This document shows positions 8,393-16,352 of a DNA stretch of 64,000 nucleotides, in pieces. This DNA is from Streptomyces bottropensis ATCC 25435 (GTDB lineage: Bacteria > Actinomycetota > Actinomycetes > Streptomycetales > Streptomycetaceae). Both the position numbers and the translations under genes were made by a program. Where the stretch lies: contig NZ_KB911581.1 in the NCBI RefSeq assembly GCF_000383595.1, forward strand, positions 4,310,496 through 4,374,495, in the 5' to 3' direction. Positions within the stretch are counted from its first letter, which is position 1. Every line of letters starts with the position of its first letter. Under the pieces are notes generated by a model. The model was not told the DNA's origin, searched no databases, and worked only from the letters and a program-made list of their open reading frames with translations.

Positions 8393-8752
8393 GGCACGGT
8401 TCACATGCGTGGCTCGGAGGATGTCGGTCTTCCGGCCGGGGCCTCCCTCAGGGACGAGCGGTGCGGTCCCGGCGCGGGCGGCCCGCAGACCCCCGCGCCG
8501 GACCGGTGACCGAGGCAGCCGGGCACCCGTACCGGTGGCCGGAGGACGCCCCCACGACCCGTCGCACAGGAGCGACGGCGAAAAACGTGGTGTGCGGCCC
8601 CGACGGAACCGGGTAACGTCATGGTCATGTTCTTCCAGACGCCGATTTACGAGTGAGAGCGTGATGGGCCCCTGCTGACGTCCTTCGACGTCGCCGCGCC
8701 CGTCCCCCACCGATGAATCCGTAGACCACTTCGCATCATTCCGGGAGAACCC
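8393..8752. other. Gap between ung and DUF6243 gene
   Basis: 360 nt. No convincing gene longer than a micro-ORF. It holds the 11-codon frame at 8621-8656 and the GGGAGAA ribosome site of the DUF6243 gene. The minus-strand frame across 8401-8628 has the composition of random GC-rich sequence. Confidence 0.4.
8621..8656 (+). other. Possible micro-ORF upstream of DUF6243 gene
   Basis: ATG GTC ATG followed by codons for FFQTPIYE and a TGA, 11 residues. It begins next to a TAACGT hexamer, which would place a transcription start close to the second ATG. It has no ribosome site and I do not recognise it; it could be a leaderless upstream ORF of the DUF6243 transcript or chance. Confidence 0.2.
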
Positions 8753-8962
8753 ATGAGCAAGAACATCAACAACCCCGTGGGCATGGGCGGCGGCAAGCGC
8801 AAGAAGCTGTCCCGCGCCGAACGGCAGAACAACGGTCCGCACCGCAACCAGGACCGCCAGGTCGCCGCCGACCAGAAGGCGGAGCTGCTGCGCAAGATGC
8901 GCGAGAAGGCCGGCACGGCCGAGGACGCCGGGCAGACGGGCGACGACACCGCACAGCGCTGA
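8753..8962 (+). CDS. DUF6243 family small protein
   Basis: 69 residues, very basic and glutamine/arginine rich, with no hydrophobic segment. It has a conserved MSKNINNPVGMGGGKRKKLS start and a charged helical second half (QVAADQKAELLRKMREK). I recognise it as a Streptomyces DUF6243 protein, whose function is unknown. The base-rich N-terminus suggests nucleic-acid binding, which is inference only. Start supported by GGGAGAACCC before the ATG. Confidence 0.85.
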   Translation: MSKNINNPVGMGGGKRKKLSRAERQNNGPHRNQDRQVAADQKAELLRKMREKAGTAEDAGQTGDDTAQR

Positions 8963-9125
8963 CGCACCGCCGCCGCAGGGCGGCACCGTCGCCCGCTTCC
9001 CACCCCCGGGCCCGGCCCGGCCCGCCTGCCGCCGGACGACACGGAGTGGTCCCGTGCCCCACGGCGGTCCGAGGGTCTTCGCCCAGCCGGATCTGCGTCT
9101 TCCCGTCCTTCCGTCCCCCCGTCGC

Positions 9126-10211
9126 TCAGCCGACGACCGCCGCGCGCACGCACAGCACGTCCGGCAGGTGCGACATCAACTGGTGCCAGGTGTCGCCGTC
9201 GTCTGCCGACGCGTACACCTCGCCGTTGCGGTTGCCGAAGTACACGCCCGCCGGGTCCGCGTCGTCCGTGCACATCGCGTCGCGCAGGACCGTGCCGTAG
9301 TGGTCCTCGGTCGGCAGGCCCGCCGACAGCGGCTCCCAGCTCTTGCCCGCGTCCGCCGTGCGGTAGACCCGGCAGCGGCGGTCGGCCGGGACGCGGTCGG
9401 CGTCGGCGGTGATCGGGAACACATAGGCGGTGTCCCCGCGGTGCGGGTGGGCGACGGCCGCGAACCCGAACGTGGAGGGCAGGCCCTCGCCGATGTCCTC
9501 CCAGTGGGCGCCCCCGTCGTCGCTGCGGTACACCCCCCAGTGGTTCTGCAGATACAGCCGGTCGGGGGTCACCGCGTCCCGGGTGACCTTGTGCACGCAC
9601 TGCCCGAACTCCGGGTTCGGGTCCGGAAGGAACACCGCCGAGACGCCGGAGTTAGAGGGCGACCAGCTCGCGCCGCCGTCCTCGGTGCGGAAGACCCCCG
9701 CGGTGGAGACGGCCACGGTCATCGCGCGCGGGTCGCGCCGGTCGGTGAGGATCGTGTGCAGCCCCTCGCCACCGCCGCCCGGCACCCACCTGTCGCGCGT
9801 CGGGTGCTCCCACAGCGGCCGCACCAGCTCGAAGCTCACCCCCCGGTCCTCGGAGCGGTAGAGCGCGGCCGGCTCCGTGCCCGCGTACACCACGTCCGGC
9901 TCCGCCGCCGCCGGGTGCAGCTGCCACACGCGCTCCAGCGAGGCACCGGTGTCCTGGGGGAACCTGACGGCCGGCCGGGCCGGCTCGGTCCAGGTGCGGC
10001 CGAGGTCGTCGGAGTGGAAGACGGAGGGGCCCCAGTGGGCGCTGTCGCCGCCGACGAGGAGCCGCGGGGTGTCCGTACGGGTGTCGATGGCGACCGCGTA
10101 GACGGCCTGCGCGTTGAAGTACGGGGTCTCGTCGAACTGCCAGGTGTCACCGCGTCGGCGCCCGATGAACAGCCCCTTGCGTGTGCCTACGGTGAGCAGT
10201 ACCTCGGCCAT
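9126..10211 (-). CDS. BNR-repeat / sialidase-like beta-propeller protein
   Basis: 361 residues with at least five Asp-box (BNR) motifs of the S-x-D-x-G-x-x-W type: SDDLGRTW, SEDRGVSF, TEDGGASW, SDDGGAHW, TADAGKSW, SADDGDTW. The same fold occurs in sialidases and in Ycf48/VPS10-like photosystem assembly factors. No signal peptide is visible and catalytic sialidase residues cannot be assigned, so it is best called an exo-alpha-sialidase-like propeller of unknown role. ATG at 10211 is preferred because AGGAGGT lies 8 nt upstream; a GTG 9 nt further 5' sits inside that ribosome site. Confidence 0.85.
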   Translation of the reverse strand: MAEVLLTVGTRKGLFIGRRRGDTWQFDETPYFNAQAVYAVAIDTRTDTPRLLVGGDSAHWGPSVFHSDDLGRTWTEPARPAVRFPQDTGASLERVWQLHPAAAEPDVVYAGTEPAALYRSEDRGVSFELVRPLWEHPTRDRWVPGGGGEGLHTILTDRRDPRAMTVAVSTAGVFRTEDGGASWSPSNSGVSAVFLPDPNPEFGQCVHKVTRDAVTPDRLYLQNHWGVYRSDDGGAHWEDIGEGLPSTFGFAAVAHPHRGDTAYVFPITADADRVPADRRCRVYRTADAGKSWEPLSAGLPTEDHYGTVLRDAMCTDDADPAGVYFGNRNGEVYASADDGDTWHQLMSHLPDVLCVRAAVVG

Positions 10212-10448
10212 CCCGGCCACCTCCTGGACATCGTCGTCTCAGCCATGGGCCAGTCTGCACCCCGCCACTGACAGTCACCCCCTGACACGCCTTCGCCCCA
10301 GGTCAGCGGGCGTGGAGGGGTGCGGTGTGCGGGCCGGGGACCGGCCGGGCCCGGCGGGGGTGACCCACGTCGCATGAGCAGAGGGCGGGCCGCCGCCGTA
10401 TGGGAGAGCGGTCCGGCAGTCCTGCGTGCGCGAGGGAGGGTGCCTCCG

Positions 10449-11030
10449 ATGGTGGCATTCCGTGGTCCGAAGGTGTGGCTGTGGCGATGGCGGCGCAACC
10501 CGCTCAGACGCCGCGGCGACCGGCTGGAGTCCTATGTCGTCCTGCTCACCTTCGCCCTGACGCTGTTCGGCGGGGTGACGACGGGCCTCATGGCCGCCGG
10601 CTCGGTGGAGTCCGGTCTCGCCCGCCAGCGCGCCGAGTGGCGCCCGGTCGGCGCGGTCCTCACCGAGGACGCGCCGGAGCCCTCCGGCCAGAGCGGCACG
10701 GGCACGGAGAAGGTCTGGGCGAAGGTCCGCTGGACGGCCCCGGACGGTTCCGCCCACGAGGGACAGGCACGGGTCGACCCCGCCACCCTGATGGGCGCCC
10801 CCGTCACCGTGTGGACGGACGCCGAGGGCCTGCTGGTCACCAAGCCCGCCAGTGAGGCCCAGGCCCGGCTGCGCGCCACGCTCGTCGGCACGCTCGCGGG
10901 TCTGTTCGTGGCCGCCGTGCCCTTCGTGGGCGGCCGGCTCGTCCGGGGCCGGATGGAGCGGCGGCGGATGGACCAGTGGGACGAGGAGTGGGAGCGGATC
11001 GGCCCGCTCTGGGAGCGCAAGATCTGGTGA
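10449..11030 (+). CDS. Rv1733c-like two-helix membrane protein
   Basis: 193 residues. Basic N-terminus (WLWRWRRNPLRRRGDRLESY) then a first membrane helix (VVLLTFALTLFGGVTTGLMA), an extracellular domain of about 90 residues with VWAKVRWTAPDGSAHEGQA, a second helix (LVGTLAGLFVAAVPFVGG) and a highly charged C-terminal tail with WERIGPLWERK. This is the plan of the actinobacterial Rv1733c family of membrane proteins, whose function is unknown; Streptomyces genomes often encode many copies. ATG at 10449 chosen after GAGGGAGGG. Confidence 0.82.
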   Translation: MVAFRGPKVWLWRWRRNPLRRRGDRLESYVVLLTFALTLFGGVTTGLMAAGSVESGLARQRAEWRPVGAVLTEDAPEPSGQSGTGTEKVWAKVRWTAPDGSAHEGQARVDPATLMGAPVTVWTDAEGLLVTKPASEAQARLRATLVGTLAGLFVAAVPFVGGRLVRGRMERRRMDQWDEEWERIGPLWERKIW

Positions 11031-11115
11031 GAGCGGTCGGGGCGGACATGTGACGGTGACCGCCGCGGCCCCCCCGGCGCCGTATCGGGTCCGTGGGGGA
11101 GGGTTCCGCACATGG

Positions 11116-11163
11116 CCGGCGGCCGGACGAGGCCCGTGGGGGGAGGCTCCGTCCGGCCGCCGG
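11116..11163. terminator. Bidirectional terminator, 14-bp stem
   Basis: Perfect 14-bp arms CCGGCGGCCGGACG (11116-11129) and its complement (11150-11163) with a 20-nt loop, located between the convergent Rv1733c-like and PL3 pectate lyase genes. Confidence 0.75.
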
Positions 11164-11191
11164 GGGACTCACCGGTGGGTGAGGAGCGGGC

Positions 11192-11974
11192 TCACCGGTA
11201 GGTGATGTCCGAGGAGGCGTACAGGCAGTTGGTGCTGTCGGGGCCCGTGCCGGCTGCGGTGTTGTTGTTGTACTTCTGGCACGGGACGACCTTGCGGCCG
11301 CTGTCGTTGAGGATCGTGATCCTCCGCAGGGTCGCCACGTCGCCCCGGTTGACGTTGATGCCGACGAGCCGCGCGGTGGAGCCCGTGCCGGTCACCTCGA
11401 TGTTGTTGAGGTTCACCTTGCGGGTGTACTGCGTGGAGCAGTCGCCGCACGAGCGGTACAGCGTCTTGAACTCGCTGACCGCGAAGTTGGAGATGTTCAG
11501 GGTGCCGGGCCCGTTGTGCTGGAAGACCTTGTCCGCCGCCTTCCGGGCGCCGCCGCCGGTCACCGTGTAGGTGGAGCCGCCGCGGAAGGTCGCCGCGTCC
11601 TCGCCGACGTCCTCCCACCAGACGTTCTGCAGAGTGCAGTTGCCCTCGCAGTGGATGCCGTCGGCGCCGGGCGCGCCGATGATGACGTTCTTCAGGGTCG
11701 CGCCGGCCGCGAGCTTGAAGATCGGGTCCTGGCCCTCGTCCTGGCCGTCGCCGGCCAGTTCGCCGCTGCCGTAGTAGCGGACCATGCCGCCGTCCCTGGT
11801 GCCCGACACCGAGATGGTGGAGGACACCGGCTGACTGCCGTTGGCGGACGGCCAGGTGGCGGCGTTCGCCGGAGTGGCCCCGCTAGTCATGATCATGCCA
11901 AACGAGAGGCTGAACGCGGCGAGCGTGCCGGTCAGCGCGCGCGTGCGGGCACGCGGACGTGCTGCAGAAGTCAT
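11192..11974 (-). CDS. Secreted pectate lyase, PL3 family
   Basis: 260 residues. Signal peptide with basic start and hydrophobic core ending near PANAA (residues 1 to about 38). The mature protein shows PL3 features: ARDGGMVRYYGSGELAGDGQDEGQDPIF-like start, ATLKNVIIGAPGADGIHCEGNCTLQNV, VWWEDVGEDA, and a disulfide-rich CGDC region. PL3 enzymes are Ca-dependent endo-lyases cleaving de-esterified homogalacturonan by beta-elimination. It lies 45 nt downstream of, and on the same strand as, a PL1 lyase, so the two probably act together outside the cell on pectin. Confidence 0.93.
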   Translation of the reverse strand: MTSAARPRARTRALTGTLAAFSLSFGMIMTSGATPANAATWPSANGSQPVSSTISVSGTRDGGMVRYYGSGELAGDGQDEGQDPIFKLAAGATLKNVIIGAPGADGIHCEGNCTLQNVWWEDVGEDAATFRGGSTYTVTGGGARKAADKVFQHNGPGTLNISNFAVSEFKTLYRSCGDCSTQYTRKVNLNNIEVTGTGSTARLVGINVNRGDVATLRRITILNDSGRKVVPCQKYNNNTAAGTGPDSTNCLYASSDITYR

Positions 11975-12019
11975 GTCCCGATTCCTTCTGTTGTCCTGGC
12001 GGATGGGGGGTGGCGGAGC

Positions 12020-12997
12020 TCAGAGTTTCCCGGCGCCCGCGCCCGACGTCACCGAGGCGACGACGGAGGAGACGGGCTCGGCGGTGTAGCCGTAGGGCGG
12101 GGCGGTGAAGCTGCCCGCCCGGGAGATCTCGGTGGCGGCCCCACCGAGGTCGTTGCCGCGCAGGTTCGCGTAGCCGTCCACGTCACTGCTGCGGTTCGTG
12201 GTGACCGCGACTCCCGTGTTGCGGAAGACGTTGTTCTCCACGAGCATCTGGGCGCCCATGCGCGAGTGGCAGGCGGTCTCGGCGCCGTCCACGTAGTTGT
12301 TGTAGAAGTGCCCGGTGCCGAAGCGCAGGCTGGGGATGCGCGAGTACACGTCGCTGAAGTGGTTGTGGTGGTACGTCACCTTCAGGTGCCCGGTGTCCTC
12401 GGAGGCGTTCTTGTCGCTGTGGCCGACGAGTGAGCCCTTGAAGTGCTCCTTGAAGGTGTTCCAGGACACCGTCACGTTGTCCGAGCCGTGGTTGATGTCC
12501 AGCAGGCCGTCGTAGTGGTCCTTGTCGTGCGTGCGGTCCGCGGAGAAGGAGTTGTGGTCGATCCACACCTTCGTGGACTCCTGGACCGTGATCCCGTCCG
12601 CGGGCGCGACCGGCCTGCTGATGTTCAGGTTGCGGACGACGACGTTGGTCCGCTCCTTGATCCGCAGGCCGCCACCGGTGAACCCGGACGACGAACCCAC
12701 GCCGAGCACCGTGGTGTGGGAACCGAGGTCCACCTGGCCGCTCAGTGAGATCAGGCCGCTCACGCGGACGACCTTGGCCGTGTCGCCGGTGACGGCGGCC
12801 TTGAACGCGGCGAGCGTCGAGACCGTGACGGGGGCGGCGCCGCCACCACCGGTGGTCCCGGCGCCGAAGCCGACCGGGGAGGTCTCCGCCGCGGCGGCGG
12901 AGTGCGGCAGGGCGAGGGCGGCGGTCGTCACCAGGGCGGCCGCCGCGGCCACCAGAACCGATCTTTGCGCCTGTGTACGTGGGGGGACGGTACGCAT
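12020..12997 (-). CDS. Secreted pectate lyase, PL1 family
   Basis: 325 residues. Signal peptide to about AAAAETS (residue 38). PL1 parallel beta-helix motifs: VWIDHNSFS, DHYDGLLDINHGSDNVTVSWN, HLKVTYHHNHFSDVYSRIPSLRFG (catalytic Arg region) and HFYNNYVDG. Family role: endo-cleavage of polygalacturonate with Ca. ATG at 12997 is preferred with AAGGGACG upstream; the frame continues 19 codons 5' without signal. It heads the minus-strand pectate lyase pair and is divergent from the esterase-CBM2 gene across a region carrying LacI-type palindromes. Confidence 0.93.
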   Translation of the reverse strand: MRTVPPRTQAQRSVLVAAAAALVTTAALALPHSAAAAETSPVGFGAGTTGGGGAAPVTVSTLAAFKAAVTGDTAKVVRVSGLISLSGQVDLGSHTTVLGVGSSSGFTGGGLRIKERTNVVVRNLNISRPVAPADGITVQESTKVWIDHNSFSADRTHDKDHYDGLLDINHGSDNVTVSWNTFKEHFKGSLVGHSDKNASEDTGHLKVTYHHNHFSDVYSRIPSLRFGTGHFYNNYVDGAETACHSRMGAQMLVENNVFRNTGVAVTTNRSSDVDGYANLRGNDLGGAATEISRAGSFTAPPYGYTAEPVSSVVASVTSGAGAGKL

Positions 12998-13208
12998 GCG
13001 GGTGCGTCCCTTCAGGGGAGATGCTGTCGGGCTATGTATATGAACGAGATTCACTATTGTGATCCACGTGTGCGAGCGGAAGGAGTGCCGCGTGGATCTC
13101 GATGATGCAGGTGGAGCGATTTCCCGGGAACGGACTGGCTCCGGCGGGCCCGGACCCTGGGGTGGGGTACGGTCGCCGGTTCACACTGCTGAACGGAACG
13201 TAGAGGGC

Positions 13209-13238
13209 AAGCGCTTTCTAGTCAACGCTTTGCGCAAA
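13209..13238. promoter_or_regulatory. Two LacI-type palindromes in divergent region
   Basis: AAGCGCTT at 13209-13216 (in GGCAAGCGCTTTCT) and TTTGCGCAAA at 13229-13238 are symmetric around a central CG-type step like binding sites of LacI/GalR repressors. They lie between the PL1 lyase and the esterase-CBM2 genes. Confidence 0.45.
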
Positions 13239-13334
13239 AGAGGTTGGGTCGGGCCTGGTGGGGGCTGCGGGCCGCGTCGGGTGCGGGCGCGGGGCGAGGT
13301 CGCCGGGGTGGTGCGAGCGAATTCTTTCGACGTG

Positions 13335-13348
13335 TGGGAGCGCTTCCA
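13335..13348. promoter_or_regulatory. CebR-like operator
   Basis: TGGGAGCGCTTCCA differs by one base from the TGGGAGCGCTCCCA box bound by the cellobiose-responsive LacI repressor CebR in Streptomyces. It is 91 nt upstream of the esterase-CBM2 start, which fits control of a secreted plant-polysaccharide enzyme. No CebR gene is in the window. Confidence 0.65.
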
Positions 13349-13438
13349 TGGCTGCCATGCCCATGTCACGATGCTGATCCGCTCATCCGAACCGCTCCCT
13401 CCTTTCTGCCGATCTCCGTCACAGGAAGGCACGACGAC

Positions 13439-14764
13439 GTGACCCCCACCCCCCACGACCGGGCGCGGACATCGCCGCGCTCGGTGCTCCTCACGCTGCT
13501 GGCGGCCCTGGTGCCGCTGCTCGCGGCCGCACTGCTGACCGCGCCCACCGCCGCCGCGGCGGACGCGAGGGCCGAGGCCGCTCCCCGGGCCGCGCTCACC
13601 GAGATCACTGGCTTCGGCACGAACCCCAGCAACCTGCAGATGTACCTGTACGTGCCGGACAGCGTCACCACGAAGCCGGCGATCGTGGTGGCCGTGCACT
13701 ACTGCACCGGCTCGGGACCGGCGATGTACAACGGCACCGAGTACGCCTCGCTGGCCGACCGGTACGGGTTCATCGTCGTGTACCCGTCCGTCACCCGCAG
13801 CAGCAAGTGCTTCGACGTCGCCTCCCCGCAGGCGCTGACCCGCGGCGGCGGCAGCGACCCCGTGGGCATCAAGTCCATGGTCGACTGGACCGTCCGCACC
13901 TACGGCGCCGACACCAGCAGGATCTTCGCCACCGGTATCTCCTCCGGCGCGATGATGACCAACGTCCTCCTCGGCGACTACCCCGACGTGTTCGCCGCCG
14001 GCGCCGCCTTCGCGGGTGTGCCCTTCGCCTGCTTCGCCACCACCAACGGCTCCGAGTGGAACAGCGACTGCGCGAACGGCAACGTCATCCGCACCCCGCA
14101 GGCCTGGGGCGATCTCGTCCGGGGGGCCCACCCCGGCTACACCGGACCCCGCCCGCGCATGCAGCTGTGGCACGGCACCACCGACGACGTGCTGCGCTAT
14201 CCGAACTTCGGCGAGGAGATCAAGCAGTGGACCAATGTGCACGGCGTCGGCCAGACGCCGTCGGCCACCGACTCGCCCCAGGCCGGCTGGACCCGCACCC
14301 GCTACGGCGGCACCGGTGACCGCGCCCTCGTCGAGGCCATCAGCCTCCAGGGCACCGGCCACAATCTGTACGCCTGGGGCATGGCCGAGCGCGTCCTCAC
14401 CTTCTTCGGCCTGAACGGCTCCGGCCCCGCGCCCCAGCCTCCGGCCGGCCCCTGCAAGGTGACCGTCACCACCCAGGCCTGGAGCACCGGCCTGACCGCG
14501 TCGGTGACCGTCACCAACACCGGTACGACGGCGGTCGACGGCTGGAAGCTGGGCTTCACCCTCCCCTCGGGACAGACCGTCACCGGCGGCTGGGGCGCCA
14601 CGTACAGCCCGACGAGCGGCGCCGTGACCGCGACCAACGCCTCGTACAACGCCGCGATCGCCCCCGGCGCGAGCGTCAGCATCGGCTACCAGGCCAACCA
14701 CACCGGCAACAGTGCCGCACCCTCGGCGTTCTCGCTCAACGGGGCCGTGTGCAAGGGCGGTTGA
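13439..14764 (+). CDS. Secreted PHB-depolymerase-type esterase with CBM2
   Basis: 441 residues. Signal peptide ending around AAAADA (residue 42). Esterase domain of the CE1/PHB-depolymerase type: VAVHYCTGSGPAMY, nucleophile in GISSGAM (serine near 168), aspartate in LWHGTTDDVLRY, histidine in GTGHNLYAWG (near 305). A short proline linker leads to a family 2 cellulose-binding module (about 339-441) with paired cysteines and several tryptophans. Relatives are acetyl-xylan or feruloyl esterases that deacylate hemicellulose; the substrate is not fixed by sequence. GTG start at 13439 after AGGAAGG. A CebR-like box upstream supports induction on cello-oligosaccharides. Confidence 0.92.
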   Translation: MTPTPHDRARTSPRSVLLTLLAALVPLLAAALLTAPTAAAADARAEAAPRAALTEITGFGTNPSNLQMYLYVPDSVTTKPAIVVAVHYCTGSGPAMYNGTEYASLADRYGFIVVYPSVTRSSKCFDVASPQALTRGGGSDPVGIKSMVDWTVRTYGADTSRIFATGISSGAMMTNVLLGDYPDVFAAGAAFAGVPFACFATTNGSEWNSDCANGNVIRTPQAWGDLVRGAHPGYTGPRPRMQLWHGTTDDVLRYPNFGEEIKQWTNVHGVGQTPSATDSPQAGWTRTRYGGTGDRALVEAISLQGTGHNLYAWGMAERVLTFFGLNGSGPAPQPPAGPCKVTVTTQAWSTGLTASVTVTNTGTTAVDGWKLGFTLPSGQTVTGGWGATYSPTSGAVTATNASYNAAIAPGASVSIGYQANHTGNSAAPSAFSLNGAVCKGG

Positions 14765-14889
14765 CGTGATGTGACGTGACCCGATCCGACCCTGTGTCCT
14801 GCTCCGGCCGGCCCCTTCCGGGCGGGCGCCCACGCGGCGCGCGCCCGGAGACGGTTCGTCCTGCCCGACCTCCGAGAAAGGCACCGCAC

Positions 14890-16254
14890 TTGCGACCGCT
14901 CAGCAGCCCACAGCCCGCCGAGCCGTCGAGCCGGGCGCCGCTCGCGACCGTGCTCGCCACCTGCGTCCTCGCCCTGGCCCTGGTGGTGGCGTCGTCCGCC
15001 GTGGTCGCCCTGGTCGGGAGCCCGCGGCGGGCGGAGGGGGCCGGCACGGGCGAGACGGCGTCGTCCGCCCGGCACTGGGTGAACACCTGGTCCGCCATGC
15101 CGCAGCTGACCGAGCCGGGCAACATGCCCCCGGCGCCGTTCACCGGGGAGCGGGCCGTACTGGTCGACACCACCCTGCGGCAGACCGTGCGGGTCACCAC
15201 CGGCGGCGACCGTGTCCGGCTGCGCTTCTCCAACGCCTTCGGCGGCAGCGCGCTGCCGCTGACCGCCGTGACGGTTGCCCTGCCGCTGGAGGGGCGGGCC
15301 GGGGTCGCGGCGATCGAACCCGGCACCTCCCGGACCGTGACGTTCAGCGGCCGGGAGTCCACGACCGTACCGGTCGGCGCCCAAGTGGTCTCCGACCCGC
15401 TGGACTTCACGCTACGGCCGGGCACGGTCCTCACGGTGACCGCGTACCTGGCCGAGGGGCAGGCGTCGCTCGCCCTCACCTCGCACCCCGGCTCCCGCAC
15501 CACCTCGTACCTCGACCACGGCGACCGCACCGAGGACGCGGACCTCCCCGGCGCGACCCCGACCAACCACTGGTACCTGCTCAGCGACATCGAGGTGCTG
15601 TCCCGGCCCGCCACGTCCTCGGTCGCCGTCCTCGGCGACTCGCTCACCGACGGCCGGGGCTCCACCACCAACGGCAACAACCGCTGGCCCGACCAGCTCT
15701 TCGACCGTCTCCAGCAGCGGCCCGGCACCCGGCACCTCGCCGTGGTGAACCTGGCGGCCGGCGGCAACCGTGTCCTCAACGACGGTCTCGGCCCCAACGC
15801 CCTCGCCCGCCTGGACCGCGACATCCTGGCACACAGCGGCGTCGAACAACTGATCGTCTTCGAGGGCGTCAACGACCTCGGCACCGCCGAGGCCACCCCC
15901 GCCGCCCAGCAGCGCGTCACCGCCGACCTGATCGCCGCCTACGAGCAGATCGTCGTCCGCGCACACGCCCAGGGCATCCGTGTCTACGGCGCGACCCTCC
16001 TGCCCTTCGGCGGCAACACCCCCTACGACGACACCGCCGGACACCGCGAGGCCGCGCGGCAGGCCGTCAACACCTGGATCCGCACCAGCGGACGCTTCGA
16101 CGCCGTCATCGACTTCGACCGCGCGGTCCGCGACCCGCGGAACCCCGGCCGGCTCCTGCCCGGCCTCCACGACGGCGACTGGCTGCACCTCAACCCGGAG
16201 GGCTACCGGATCCTGGCCGAGACGGTCCCGGCCCGGCTCCTCCAGCGGGGGTGA
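14890..16254 (+). CDS. Secreted SGNH/GDSL-family hydrolase
   Basis: 454 residues from a TTG at 14890, which follows a GAGAAAGG site; the frame is open from 14776. N-terminal membrane/signal segment (ATVLATCVLALALVVASSAVVALV), an N-terminal beta domain (about 60-230), then the SGNH core: GDSLTDG near 249, GGNR in block II, GVNDLG in block III and DWLHLNPEGY with the catalytic Asp/His near 428-431. Such two-domain proteins include carbohydrate esterases and lipases acting outside the cell. It follows the esterase-CBM2 gene by 125 nt, so an extracellular deacetylase role on plant polysaccharides is likely but inferred. Confidence 0.88.
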   Translation: MRPLSSPQPAEPSSRAPLATVLATCVLALALVVASSAVVALVGSPRRAEGAGTGETASSARHWVNTWSAMPQLTEPGNMPPAPFTGERAVLVDTTLRQTVRVTTGGDRVRLRFSNAFGGSALPLTAVTVALPLEGRAGVAAIEPGTSRTVTFSGRESTTVPVGAQVVSDPLDFTLRPGTVLTVTAYLAEGQASLALTSHPGSRTTSYLDHGDRTEDADLPGATPTNHWYLLSDIEVLSRPATSSVAVLGDSLTDGRGSTTNGNNRWPDQLFDRLQQRPGTRHLAVVNLAAGGNRVLNDGLGPNALARLDRDILAHSGVEQLIVFEGVNDLGTAEATPAAQQRVTADLIAAYEQIVVRAHAQGIRVYGATLLPFGGNTPYDDTAGHREAARQAVNTWIRTSGRFDAVIDFDRAVRDPRNPGRLLPGLHDGDWLHLNPEGYRILAETVPARLLQRG

Positions 16255-16352
16255 GCGGCCGACCCGCCGCCGGACCGACGCGGTCCCGCTCGGTCCGCTC
16301 GGCCTCGGGCGGACCGGCGCGAGGCCGTACGGCAGCGTGCGCCGGGGCCGCT

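Noticed and set aside
11842..12089. Plus-strand frame over the gap between the two pectate lyases
   Set aside because: No ribosome site, crosses both lyase genes, no domain.
13051..13062. TCAC-TATT-GTGA near the PL1 lyase start as a CRP site
   Set aside because: Only 4-bp arms and no full TGTGA-N6-TCACA geometry; too weak to call.
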